This document shows positions 1 to 14,859 of a stretch of DNA of 64,000 nt, piece by piece. Positions within the stretch are counted from its first letter, which is position 1. Each line of letters opens with the position of its first letter. This DNA is from Saccharum officinarum (Eukaryota; Streptophyta; Magnoliopsida; Poales; Poaceae): the NCBI GenBank assembly GCA_020631735.1, contig CM036167.1:2608988-2672987 (forward strand), in the 5' to 3' direction. The position numbers and the translations under genes were made by a program. The notes below the pieces were generated by a model. The model made no database searches. It saw only the letters and a program-made list of their open reading frames with translations, and had not been told where the DNA came from.

Positions 1-360
1 GATCAGGGTATAAATATAGGGTGAAGGGCAATGTAAGAGACATCAATCAATATATCAAAAACAACTTTTATTCTTATTTACATCTACTTTCGACGACTTC
101 GTCAATTTACGTATTTTTTCTTTTTTATTACGAGTTCTCATCGATTCGGCGAGTTGCATTGCTCCAGTGCAATCTTCGGCAATCCTCGAGTTCCGCGTGA
201 GTACCTCTTGGCCGTGACTTCCGGGCGTATCGCTGTTGTCAGGACCAAAGTGCTCGTATCTTCATCCTTGTCGATTAACAGGTCAAATCGACTGGCACGC
301 TTTGGATATCGAATTCGGGTATTAGCCCTTTGTGTTTGCAGATCTACTTTTGCATCAACA
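1..360 (+). mobile_element. 3' part of a family-C LTR, cut by window edge
   Basis: The sequence matches the second half of the LTRs of element C (compare 46061-46412 and 57670-58026): the TATAAATATAG segment, the cgacgacttcgtcaattt block, the GTTGTCAGGACCAAAGT block and the terminal CATCAACA. It is visibly more diverged from them than they are from each other. No primer-binding site follows position 360, so this is a 3' LTR or a solo LTR whose body lies left of the window. Confidence 0.85.
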
Positions 361-1080
361 ACTATTTTTGAAAATGATTTTTAGGGTGTTACAATGTTGT
401 TGTCCATCACTTGATCTGACGATAAAGGATGGCACCCTAGGCTTGTTGGCTGAACTAGAGCAACGCACCGACGTCCTTGCCTCGATGGCGTCCCTCCTAG
501 ATGAGAGCTTCAACGGTTCCTTTGCTAATTTGTTCAAAAACTAGTCATTTTTCATCATGTAAGTGTGATAGCTATCCTTTGCTTGTTTGATTGTAAACCT
601 CACCACTCTTCGCCGTGAAGGCGTGTTGGTTATACATTGCGTCCTTGGGTGTGTGGCTACCAGGTCGATCTAGTCCTTGCTGTTATATGATCGATCTTTG
701 CGTCAATAGTTATATTCCAACATACCTTGTAGGCTAACCGACAACGACAGCAAGGCATAGAGGGCGTCTAACAAAAATCCGCCCCAATGATTAACCCAAG
801 TGGCACAAACTACTCTGAGACTTCTAACCTAGAGGACCTAAAAAACTAAACCAGGAAAAGTGGGAGGGCCGGCTCACACCAATGACGAAGTTAGAATATT
901 GTCCTGCTTAATAAGAAGACAATATTCTATTTTCATGAAAAAATACTCTTCACCCAGAGTTTATCTAGATATATTAAACTGGAATCTTGCCTTCAAGGAT
1001 TTTTTCTACAATATACACAATGATGTCATTGGAATTTAATTGATGATTTGTGAACCGTAGCTTTTTAAGATCAAAACTCT
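361..1080. other. non-coding stretch, unassigned
   Basis: No gene is recognised. A short open frame runs from the LTR end to about 544, but it begins inside the LTR and matches nothing I know. The rest is AT-rich, with no clear repeats or terminal inverted repeats. Confidence 0.4.
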
Positions 1081-1852
1081 ATCTCATCTAAGGATGAAAA
1101 CGGTCAGAAACGGTCGAAAAACCTCTCAACCGTTTTCTACTTTTACATTTGAATACAAATACGAAAACGAAAGCGGTAAAGTCGGACACGAAAACGAACA
1201 TGAACTTACGGAATTTCGAAAACGAACTAATTCGAGCAGAATTATGTCGAACACGGTCGGTATATGAAAAATCAATATGGAATATTGACACGTAGGACCA
1301 AGTGCATAACAATTAACATGTGAATAATAATTAACAAGTTCTACAACTTTCCTAAAAAGTATCTTCATTGGACACCATGTAAAAAAGATATGATTGTTCT
1401 AAGGTAACAAGCACTTGTACGCGATTTAATATACCGTTGAAACTTTGTTTAAATTGTTTGAACATCTTAAAGACCTCAAATGAAAAAACTGAAAACTAGA
1501 AAGTTGCGGATCTCGTTGAGAGCTATAATTTTCATATAAAAATCATCTTCATCCGAGATCGTACGAGAAAGAAATAATTTTTCTAAGGTTGGACTTCTAT
1601 TGGGCCAAATTTGGTTTAAACCGAATTTCGAAACCAAATTTCGAAATCGGGATATTCCGAATTAAAAGTAGAAAAGTAGAAAATGGTCGAAAAAATGTCT
1701 AAACCGTTTTCATTCTGATTTTGAATTTGGTGTTCCGAATTTCGAACCGAATTCAAATTTGTCCAAAAATACGAATTCGATCAGATTAAATGTAGAAAAC
1801 GATGCGGTTCGGTACGGGATATTTCCGTACCGTTTTCATCCCTAATCTCATC
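1081..1852. mobile_element. non-autonomous hAT element with 8-bp TSD
   Basis: The element occupies 1089-1844. Its left end reads TAAGGATGAAAACGG and its right end, reverse-complemented, reads TAGGGATGAAAACGG. These terminal inverted repeats are flanked by a perfect 8-bp direct repeat ATCTCATC at 1081-1088 and 1845-1852. An 8-bp target duplication with short TIRs of TAGGGATG type is diagnostic of the hAT superfamily. Repeated GAAAACG and CGGTC motifs lie near both ends, as in subterminal transposase-binding regions. No transposase frame is visible. Confidence 0.88.
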
Positions 1853-1911
1853 TTCTGAGGTAAGCAAGACATCCAAATTTTTTCTTAGAAGATCTCGTAC
1901 GCTGCTAGGTA

Positions 1912-2843
1912 GGCCTATACATGGCCATGCAGCCCGCGGCACGGCGGCCTGGCCCGAAGCACGGTGTTTTGGCCCGGCCCAAGCACGGCCTGGCCCGGTG
2001 ACCTATGGGCTCGGGCCAGCACGGCCCGATACATTAGGCCGTGCCTGGGCCGCTACTCAGGCCCGTGGCACGGCACGGGCATGGCCCGCTCCCAGCCATA
2101 GGCACGATGCGGCCCCGCCTGCTATCCCACTTGGGCCACTTCCATAGGAGGCCACCAACCCTAACACTATAGCGCCTACACCCTAACACTATAGCGCCTA
2201 CACCGAGCTCTCACTCTCTCACCCCTGCCCTTTCGGCTTCCGCAATCGTGCACAGGCACGCAGCGCCGTAGCCCCTCCCAGCGCCTGCACCGCCAGCTCG
2301 CAAGCCGCCAAGCCCGCAGCCCCTCCCTGTGTCGCCACCCCTCTAGGCGACTGCCTCCTCCGTGCCTCCCCGCGCGGGCGCGCGGCACCACCTCCAGGAC
2401 GAGCACGACGGCGACGGGCGGATCTTGCTCGGGGCGAGCACGACGGCGGCGGGTGCTGCCTCTCGTGGACGAGCGCGCGGGTGAGCGGCGACTGGCGAGG
2501 TCAGGCCGCACTGCTCGCCGACGAGGTGTGCCACCGCCAGCTGCATCATCGGCCTAGCGCGGTCGGCCTTGAGTACGTCGGTGCCACGCCCCATCGCCAA
2601 GATGCCACTCCCATCTCTCTGTCTCTCGCTCTCTGCTGATGGCTTCTATGGGTCGTGCGCCGGCACGACCCGCAATTTCAACCATGCTCAGCGGGCCGGC
2701 ACGGCATGAAAATTGGCCCATGGGCCGTGCCTTGGGCCAAAGGTCAGGCACGAGCACGCCACAGGCATGGCCCGTCAGGCACGACGGCCCGTGGCGGCAC
2801 GACGCGGGCCGGCACGGCACGGCCCGTTGGACATCTATAGGCA
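1912..2843. mobile_element. hAT-like GGCCGTGC-rich element with GC-rich insert
   Basis: Both flanks of this segment are dense in GGCCGTGCC/GGCACGGCC motifs in both orientations, a known style of subterminal repeat in grass hAT-like elements. The ends GGCCTATACATGG (about 1914) and, reversed, GCCTATAGATGTCC (about 2840) look like degraded terminal inverted repeats. I could not find a clean TSD. The middle (about 2200-2640) is very GC-rich and resembles grass 5'UTR or first-exon sequence, suggesting a captured host fragment. A 24-bp unit is tandemly duplicated at about 2158-2204. Confidence 0.45.
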
Positions 2844-3059
2844 GGCCCATCGGCTGGTGCGCATGCAGCACCCACGCACACAAGTACACCACACACCAAA
2901 AAAACACTGCAACACATTATTTCCAAGCCCAAACACTAAGCTAGCACATGTTCCCTCATTTTGCTGGCCCAATGTCTCGAGGCCCGTTCTCAGTTTCTCC
3001 TGAAGTCCCCGATCAGTTTCTTTCCTAGTCTCTTGGCGATTGTAGGCGATCGCGTTAGA

Positions 3060-3281
3060 GGTGGGACTTGGTTAGCACAACACGGCCCTCTCGTGCTTCA
3101 TGCCGCTTAGGATCGTGCCCTCTAGGCATGGGAGACATGTCGGGCCGTGCCAATATGGCACAGTGAATCTTTTCTTTGGTCCAAGCACGGCCCGTGGCAC
3201 GCTGGCACGCCTTCGGGTCGTGCTGGCCCAAGCACGGCCCTAAAATATCTTTGCTAGTTTTCTTTTTCCACTCGTGATATG

Positions 3282-3315
<34 letters not shown>

Positions 3316-3655
3316 TGTATGTACTATTTTAATAAAAGTTTAATAATTTTCATAATCTATTCAAGAATTAAATAAGAGGTAGTATAGTTGCTAGAAAATT
3401 GTATTGTATAGTTATAGAAGTGTCTACGTGCCATTTCCGTGCCGTGCTGGCCCAAGCACGGCCCAAGATGCGGGCCGGGCCATGTAGCCCGCAGTGCCGA
3501 GATTCTAGGCACGACACGGCTCTCGTGTTCGTGTCATGCCAGCACGACCTAAAATATTTCGTGTCGTGCCATGCTTTGGGCCATGCCAAAAGACCGTGCC
3601 ATGACCCGCTCTCGAATGGCACAGCCCAAGTCCTAGCTCTAGATCATGTGGCGTG
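3060..3655. repeat. second GGCCGTGC-rich segment with (TA)n
   Basis: The same CACGGCCC/GGCACGG motifs as in the upstream element occur here in two clusters, split by an AT-rich part with a (TA)n run at about 3282-3313. It may be the other end of the same or a related hAT-like element. No open reading frame of interest is present. Confidence 0.4.
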
Positions 3656-6600
3656 GCCTGCATTCATCTTCGACATCGACTCTTTGTCTTGTGAGTCCCA
3701 ATCGACAATGGCGATCAGCTCGGCCTCATTCGTGCCCGCTCGCCGCACCGTCGTTTCGAGTCTCCTCTCCATAACGATGCCAATGGGTATCCAATCCCCT
3801 TATCTAAATCCATACCCATAGAATTTTGGGAGGCTTAGATATGGGTAGGGTATTAGAAGGCATTATCTAATTAACCACTTACGCGTTTGAAGGACTGGAA
3901 ACGACGATCAGAGGGAAGTCGTCAATTTTTCGTTCGAAAACTTAGGCCCTTGTCCCAAATTCAAATCCCAAGAAGCAAAATGCACACTAGAACGGTAAAT
4001 CCATGAGCCAACGGGTGGCTGGGTACCTTAGGTGATGACCTAAAGGTACATTGGGACCATCGATAAACAACGAACCCTAGCTCATGATGGAACACTAAGA
4101 ACGGAGAAGACATCTAGACCAAGGACTGTTCGGGGTCTGCTCGCGGACTGTCCGTAGGCCGAAACAGAGAAAACGAACAGCTAAAACATGTTCTGGACGT
4201 TGTCGAAATAGACACGGTGAACTGTCCACGGGTGGGGGGCGGACTGTCCTCAATTCAAAAATCAGAAACTCGACGGCAAGAAAGGTTCTGTTCGTGGCTG
4301 GCGCAAGGGGGGGCTGTCCACGGGTATGGACACCGTATAGACTTAGTTGCATAGAAACTGAGCCCGATGGCCGGATTGTCCAGGGATGAATCCTGGACTG
4401 TATGCAGGTCATGAAACAGTTCGCCCAAAAATCGCCAAGAACTTAAATCGCTCGATTTGCGGCCAAATCAAAACCAACTATCTCCAAATTTGAACCAGAT
4501 GAACACCAGGCAGTAGGTGAGCTGTCCCTAAGAGATCATCGCCCAAGATTTAGGCAGTCAATGGGAATTTTAGATCACGCGAAGAAACACAGTTTCTCTC
4601 TCCCCAAAAAGGAAATCTACCAAATCTTTGTGCTCGTGTGGATTCAATCAAATTCCTCTGGTAGGAAGGTTCAACACATGTCCTTGCACAATTTGATCCA
4701 ACCAAAACAACCCCAAACTCTCAGAACAAGTAGATCGAGCACAACCAAGAGAGGGGGAAGAAGGGAGAGAAAACTACAAAACGTGATCACAAAAACGAAC
4801 TCAAATCTTGAATCCCGGAGGACAAAAGGAGGTAAGGACCTCCATTCCCATGAGAATCACAAGTTCAGAATCTCGTAATACATGGACACAAGCTAGTTCA
4901 TCTATGGACCTCTCAGTGGGCTAAGGGGAGGGGAAAACATAAAAAGAAGGAAATGAAATGCTCAAGAGGTGAGGTCTGTTTGGGGGCAGCCCCCTCTTAT
5001 TTATCAAGGCTATTACACAATCCCAAACTGCCCCTAAATAATTAGAGCTAACCACCTAACCCAAGAGGTATTAAGGTCCAACTCAGAGGTCTGCTGATCC
5101 GACGGCCACATGCCCTTCATGACTTAACTTCGCCTTGGCACAAGCCTCGCGATGACACCATGTGCCGCCTCCGATTCCTGCCAAAACCTCACTCGGTTTT
5201 TGAGGCCCAAACTCAAAAACTGTCCACCGGTGCTTTTGAGGCCCAAACCACCAAACTGCTCGACATATGTCACCGTCGTCCTCGACCACCCAACCATCAA
5301 GTTCTCAAAGCCTCCGCTTGATTTGCATGACCACCATCTTGACTTGGTCAACACGGTCACTCCCATGTACTCTTGCATTTGTCGATGACCCTAGGTGTCA
5401 GCCACCCACGGTCGGTCACTCGGCTTCTCTGGTCCCTCAATACAAGCCCCAACATCTGTCCTTCACCGCTCCTAGTCCATCGACATGGACTCGCATGACC
5501 TTCACTTTCGCCGATGACCACCGTCTTTGAATTCCACACCTACGCACCACAAGCCAAGAGACATGTTGCACAATACACCTCACGCCACTGTTAGTTCAAC
5601 AACTCAACCTGAAGTGCTACTCTCGTTGACAATCACCTATCACAAATTGATCCACAAGGGCACATATCAAGCTTGTGTTTGCACAGTTATACTAGAAGCT
5701 AAAAAAATCCTGCTATGTCTTACTCCTATCCCTGAAACCCTATATCTCTCTCAAGCAACTCGTAGTCATCCTCGCCGATGGTGCCACCATTGTGGACATT
5801 GGGCCAGACAATCACACCACAGCTCATGTGGCTGGCAATTCATCCACGGCATGGCAAAGCACCCATGAACCCAGCAGAAGAAGGTGATGGTTGGTGTGCA
5901 TGCGCCGAGGACACGACGATGCATAAGGCATGATACGATAAGAGCAATGATGCCATCACAAGGTTGTCCAGTATCATTGTGCTCCATAGCTCTTGTTGGG
6001 CTGCCGCTTCGCTGCTACTGCAACCACATTGTTGTTGTGGTGCTATGGCAAACTCTAGGCACCAAGTCTTGGTGTGAGACGATGACATGCCCATTGCTCG
6101 AACATGATTAATTTCCTATGTTGCCCAATGGATTATCCATATCTACTAGAAATTATCCCCAATACCCATGGTATGATGACTTGTTGGCCACATACGTCCA
6201 TGTTGAGGCAGTCTAAGGATCGTCACACCTCTACTAAAGGTTTAACCCCACAAGAATGTCTCCTCCAATTGAGGGCTTGGTCTCTGAGACAGCTTAATCA
6301 TGAGGCACTCTCCAAGTTGCTTTTCCATTAGAGTGGTTCTTCGCCTCCTCTAGTAGGGTTCAACCCAATAGCCCATCACATTTCTCCTCTAGAGCACCTC
6401 ACAGTCTTCAATTGAGTGCTTCAATGGAGTCCCACAAATTCAAAGCCATCTAGGTGGTGGCAACCAAGAGTGACAAGCAAAGCATGTTGCAAACACGATA
6501 TCTAGTGCCACTCAAAGCACATGCATTAGAATAACTCCAACCTCACAAAGAATGCAATCTTTAGCAAGCAATGTATGTGGTGTGTTATGGGGGTATTATC

Positions 6601-8087
6601 TTGAGCTCTAATGTGTGTGTGTGTGTGTGTGGATATAAGCAATGGGGTCCAAGAGTCTTAACTTGGTCGGTCACACCATCTATTTATAGCAACACTCAAG
6701 AGACTATCCATTGCCAACTCACTGGGCTGAAAACGTAGGCACCTGAGTACCACACCAAAGTTGCTTCAATGGTAACCTGCCACTATGCTCAAACTAGCCA
6801 TTATAGTGTCGGTGCATTGTCTCTAGTGCACCACTGAAGAACTTCGGTGAGTGTTAGTGCTTGAAGTGAACAAAAAACACCCTCTCTGTAATGACTCTTT
6901 GATGCCACACTGGAGAACTCAGGTGAGCTCTATTGAAATTGTTGCTGCTTGACTATGCATTGTTCCAAAGCTTCGACTTGTGCACTTTGGTGCACACCAG
7001 AAGATAAGGTGTGCTCGCCAACTGCTCTGGTGGATTACTATACGCAAGCTTTGGTACACAACTTCATTACACACCGAAGAGCTCTGGTGAGTGTAAAACC
7101 ACTCCACTGAGCTCCTTTCCTAAAACCTTTTCAAAGCACTAACTCCAATAGGTCTCTCATAGGATGACCAATACCTTTAACTATGATTTAGTATTTTGCA
7201 AACATTTTTCAGTTTATTTCACCAAGTGGCACTGTCCCTCTTTATAGTGTGACTACCTATCCCATCAATCTATCCATTCTCACTTCTCTAATCACCTCAT
7301 TTCCGGTGAAAGACAAAACTATGCATATATCATTACCTTCTATTTGTCTTCCACTCCATTCCTCCTCATATTCGCTTCCATCTCTTCCCTTGTTGAGCTT
7401 TTGCATCACATGGTCATACCATCGTCACCATGGACTTCATGCAACTCAAGTCTTGTTTGTGAACTAGTACTTACCTTTCATGTCTCATATGAAATCATTA
7501 GTCCATAAAATGTTGTCATGAATTACCATAACTCAAAGGGGACTTTCACGAGTGTCGTGCTGCGTCAAAGATGAAGTGCAAGGTCCCAAAGCGCATGCAT
7601 GGCTTGGCTGGTAGCAAAGTCGATGAGGATGTGGATCTTGGGTGCCATCTAGCTCTTGTAGACCTAGTGCACCAACTGTCAGTGTTTATGTCATTGGCTA
7701 TAAATTATGGGGTGTGTTACAACAACAAGAACTAGACAGTAGCACATAGGACACGATGGCTATACAGGTTCAAGCAGATACTAACCTATGTCCTCTGTTT
7801 GTATATTGTATTGCTCGTGCGACGTATGCAATAAGTTGATGATATGTGCTAAGGATGTTGATTAGGGGCCTACCACCCGCCTTATATAGTCAAGGAGTAG
7901 GATTACAAGGTCGGTGCTGCCCATGATCTTTTTATAGATTGCTTTCTTGATTGAAATACAACTAAATCCCATGTCATGAAGGCTAAGGTTTCTAACTATC
8001 TTGTACATGAAGTAAATGATGACCCCCCTCACCTACAGACTCCTGGCTCTAAATAGTCGGCCCAGCCCAACCTATGTCCAGGGGGCG
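3656..8087. other. decayed repetitive DNA, no gene seen
   Basis: No conserved protein can be read on either strand. Around 4120-4400 there are several GGACTGTCC-type motifs, and around 4900-5110 a pyrimidine/purine-rich stretch. Both resemble old LTR sequence of grass retrotransposons. A (TG)n run lies at about 6612-6632. At about 7700-8050 the text resembles an LTR R/U5 region. These assignments are impressions from sequence style only. Confidence 0.3.
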
Positions 8088-8413
8088 GATTTGTCCTCAG
8101 TAGTGATACTTGTGGGTCATATCATCCACACCAAGTACTAAGATTTAACTATCTGTGATGTGATTTCTATGTCTACAACTCTATATATGCTAAGTCAAAA
8201 CTCTAAACATGGTTCTGGACTTTTGATGTGTCTTGACATCACTTGAGATGGTGGGATTTGTCCTCTGCTGTGGGTCATATCATCCACACCGAGTACTGAA
8301 GTTCAGCTATTTGTGATGCTATTGCTATGTCTATGACTCTATATATGCTAATTTGAAACTTAGAACTTGGTTGTGGACTGTTTTGGTGTGTCTTGGCATC
8401 TCTTGAGGTGGTG
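8088..8413. repeat. two-copy tandem duplication, about 165 bp unit
   Basis: Two adjacent units, roughly 8088-8254 and 8255-8413, both start with GATTTGTCCTC and share GTGGGTCATATCATCCACACC, CTCTATATATGCTAA and the GGTGTGTCTTG.CATC block. They differ at many positions, so the duplication is old. No reading frame runs through them. Confidence 0.75.
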
Positions 8414-8654
8414 AACTATAGTTCTATCTGCCATGTATGCAAGTGTAACTGTATCATTATTGCTGCATGTATGCGGGCTATGTATCTTGGATGGTAGGAT
8501 CAATCATTTAATCGTTAGTACTTGTAGGAGATGGGTGAGTTATATGATTAGTGCCATTCTGCAGTTCAGCATGTTTATCATTTTTGAAATATTGTTTCGA
8601 TGGCTTTCTATTGTTATCGACCTGCTTTCGATCGATTTTTTTTATTTCCAGTAT

Positions 8655-8914
8655 TAATATGAAAGCGAAAGTTAAAGTGATATGGCCTCTTGTCAACCTT
8701 TTGAGTTCTGATGTTTTTTCCCTACAAATAACCTTCTCCACCTCAATCCTTCATCCGCACTCTAAGGCAATGGCAATGGGTGCAGCCTAAAACAAAGACT
8801 TGCATGTTTTAAACTAAGGACCCGAGCTGTACAGATGCAAGTATATTTTAGTGGCAGCTTAGCTACTTTGGGCTGCCTGTCCAATGAGAATGGTGCGAAG
8901 TACCAGTTACCTTA
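8655..8914. repeat. promoter-like duplicated segment, copy with empty B site
   Basis: This segment is similar over about 200 bp to 9375-9584: the TTTTGAGTTCTGATGTT block, a TATA-like CCCTACAAATAACC, a pyrimidine-rich leader, and ATGGCAATGG followed within a few codons by a stop. Bases 8853-8857 (ggcag, reverse CTGCC) are the empty counterpart of the site where element B is inserted next to P450 gene 2. It looks like the promoter and first codons of a lost gene. Confidence 0.7.
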
Positions 8915-9150
8915 GGGCGTCCCGAACAAGGGACTAGGAGCTAGCTAGAAAGTCTACGTGGAGAAGAGAGGATAGAAAAAAAAACTCACCGCTAGCGAGT
9001 ACTTCATCGCTATGCTCTCACGGTTCCTAGTGAACTCCGCCTCTCTGGCTTCCTGACATACTACCACAGCTCTTAATTTTTGTTCTTTGTTTATTTCCCC
9101 ACCAGGCCACGTGAGCTAGCGATTTGTGCAAGTTGTTGAGGATGTCCTTA
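8912..9150. mobile_element. Tourist-like MITE with TTA target duplication
   Basis: The element at 8915-9147 (233 bp) begins GGGCGTCCCGAACAAG and ends, reversed, GGACATCCTCAACAAC, giving imperfect terminal inverted repeats. It is flanked by TTA at 8912-8914 and 9148-9150. The homologous sequence upstream of P450 gene 2 (about 39624-39640, reverse strand) has one TTA and lacks the insert, so the insertion is shown by an empty site. The 3-bp TTA duplication suggests the PIF/Harbinger (Tourist) class. Confidence 0.85.
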
Positions 9151-9330
9151 GATAATCTTCGACACCTAATCCAACAAGAAGATATTAGCACTGAATTCAA
9201 TGTACAGGTACTTAAGAAAATCGAGTCAACTCTGCATTATCGTACAATATTCGTCTCAGCTGAAGTCGTCAAGCACTAAAGCTGGCACGGTGACATTCCA
9301 AACTCCACCATGCCAGCCTTCGGTAAGAAT
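9151..9330 (-). repeat. inverted copy of P450 upstream sequence
   Basis: Read in reverse complement, this matches about 39430-39625: the GAGTTTGGAATG and CTTGACGACTTCAGC blocks, GAGTTGACTCGATTTTCTTA, and TGTTGGATTAGGTGTCGAAG. The matching sequence in the right contig lies 5' of P450 gene 2. The similarity is clear but diverged, consistent with an older tandem duplication of the region. Confidence 0.8.
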
Positions 9331-9374
9331 TAACGTGGTGTCTCCGTTGGGGCCTCTAATTGATAATAGTAAGA

Positions 9375-9584
9375 TAAGATGTGAAAGTGAAAGTTAAAAT
9401 GGCCTTTTGTCAACCTTTTGAGTTCTGATGTTCTGTTCCCTATAAATAACCTTCTCCCCCTCTATCCTTCATCCACAGTCTAAGGAAATGGCAATGGCTG
9501 CAGCCTGAAACAAAGACTTGCATGTTTTAAACTAAGGACCCAAAGCTGTACAGATGCAAGTAGAGGAGTATATTTTAGTGACAG
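9375..9584. repeat. promoter-like duplicated segment next to element B 3' LTR
   Basis: This is the second copy of the 8655-8860 segment, with a TATA-like CCCTATAAATAACC at about 9440 and ATGGCAATGG at about 9488 followed shortly by a stop. It ends at GACAG (9580-9584), which abuts the LTR end at 9585. GACAG is the reverse of CTGTC, one substitution away from the CTGCC that precedes the 5' LTR of element B at 39686-39690. Confidence 0.75.
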
Positions 9585-10285
9585 TGTTGGGTGAAAAGTT
9601 CAGGTCGGATGACATAATTCACACAATCATCAGAACAATTTCATCCAAGACAAAATTACGTACAAAGTTGCATTTATTATCTGATCGTACCATACATGTC
9701 AGAGGGGGTATTTATAGGGCCCTAGTCTTCGTATTTTACATAAAATGACTTTTTTACCCCTGACCTAAATATTTACAACCCTTCATTACGTAAGGGCGAA
9801 GTGGTCATTTTTTCCTAATTCAGTCTTCTTTTTCGCGTTCAATCTTCTTTTCCTTCAATGAATTTGTTTTCTTCAGATTATCTCATGCTTCTTGTCTACT
9901 TCTCTGCCCAGCGAAGTTGATTTCCTGACAACGAAGTCGACAGGCGAAGTTGAATTTCTGACGACGAAGTCGATAGGTGAAGTTGAATTCTTGGCGACGA
10001 AGTCGATATGCGAAGTTGAATTCTTAGCGACGAAGTCGATAGGCGAAGTTGAATTCTTGGCGATGAAGTCGATAGGCGAAGTTGAATTCTTAGCGACGAA
10101 GTCGATAGACGAAGTTGAATTCTTGGTGACGAAGTCGATAGGCGAAGTTGAATTCTTGGCGACGAAGTCGAAATACATTCTTCGCTGTATTTTTTCCTGC
10201 ATGTGTATTTCATTTAAATATTTTTATATCTTTCATACTCCAAAGTTTGGGCTTGAGTTTTTTGGACGAAGTTAATTTCCCAACA
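9585..10285 (-). mobile_element. element B' 3' LTR (left contig, reverse strand)
   Basis: The 701-bp LTR has ends TGTTGGG...CCCAACA. It is nearly identical to the reverse complement of the 5' LTR at 39691-40396; I saw about ten differences in the roughly 340 bp I compared by eye. It contains a TATA-like TATTTATAGGG segment and an array of eight 33-bp repeats. A polypurine tract abuts it at 10286, so this is the 3' LTR of an element on the minus strand. Confidence 0.93.
9913..10176. repeat. 33-bp tandem array inside the LTR, 8 units
   Basis: Eight consecutive 33-bp units start with GAAGTTGA and contain ACGAAGTCGATAGGC or close variants. Because 33 is a multiple of 3 and few stops occur, the array gives long periodic open frames on both strands. 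These are by-products of the repeat, not genes. The same array lies at about 39806-40075 in the right contig LTR. Confidence 0.9.
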
Positions 10286-10300
10286 GTAGCCCCCCGCGAA
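10286..10300 (-). other. polypurine tract of element B'
   Basis: Directly next to the inner end of the 3' LTR, the minus strand reads GCGGGGGGCTAC before TGTTGGG. A G-rich run in this position primes plus-strand DNA synthesis in LTR retrotransposons. Confidence 0.75.
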
Positions 10301-10388
10301 TGAAGGTCTGCTCCAAAGGTCTGAAATTCATGAATTTTAAATTTTATAAAGTGAAGTCACAAAAAACACTGTCCCGAACTTTGGAGTT

Positions 10389-10457
10389 GGCCGTTTATGA
10401 CCGTTATGCTATGAACAGTGTTTTTAACGGTTATTTTCCGAAGCCGCCTATATATAC
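10389..10457 (+). promoter_or_regulatory. putative promoter of the antisense gene of element B'
   Basis: A TATA box CTATATATAC lies at 10448-10457, about 320 nt before the first ATG of the antisense gene. Within the 60 nt upstream are three AACGG/CCGTT motifs (10391-10396, 10400-10405, 10426-10430). Two have the form ACCGTTA or AACGGTTA, resembling MYB-type or mitosis-specific-activator sites. The promoter lies between the polypurine tract and the gene and points away from the 3' LTR. The TATA box is seen directly; the factor assignment is inference. Confidence 0.5.
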
Positions 10458-10660
10458 TGCGTTACGTTCCCTTCTTCAGGGTACGTGACCGAAGACGGGG
10501 AGTTGTTGCTGACATTTTTAAGTTTCCGCGAAGTCGATTTTCGTCGAAGTCACTTTATTCTTTTGTTGCGAAGGTAATTTTTCTGAAGTTAATTTTTTTT
10601 GTTTTTTTTGTTTTTTTATGTTTTGTACTTTCATATGCTTATTTGTGTTTATATATTGTT

Positions 10661-14680
<4,020 letters not shown>

Positions 14681-14859
14681 TATGTATATTTGTTGACACA
14701 ATAAAGTGTTTTTTATTTGTGTAGACATTTTTATGTAATATGATTTATTAAGTAAAATGAATGATGTTTCCTTATTTTTTAGCGAAGGCGAAACGTAGCT
14801 TTTTATTTTTATTAAGCGAAGGCAACACATAGACTTTGTTATTTTGTGAAGACAGTCTT

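Noticed and set aside
332..544. 70-codon frame after the LTR as a small gene
   Set aside because: It starts inside the LTR and resembles nothing known; chance frame is more likely.
2176..2944. Overlapping 60-117 codon frames in GC-rich DNA as genes
   Set aside because: Many overlapping frames on both strands in high-GC repeat DNA with no recognisable domain.
9873..10275. Long open frames with 11-residue periodicity in the LTR (and at 39619-40009)
   Set aside because: They arise from a 33-bp tandem repeat read in several frames on both strands; there is no start context or conservation to suggest a protein.
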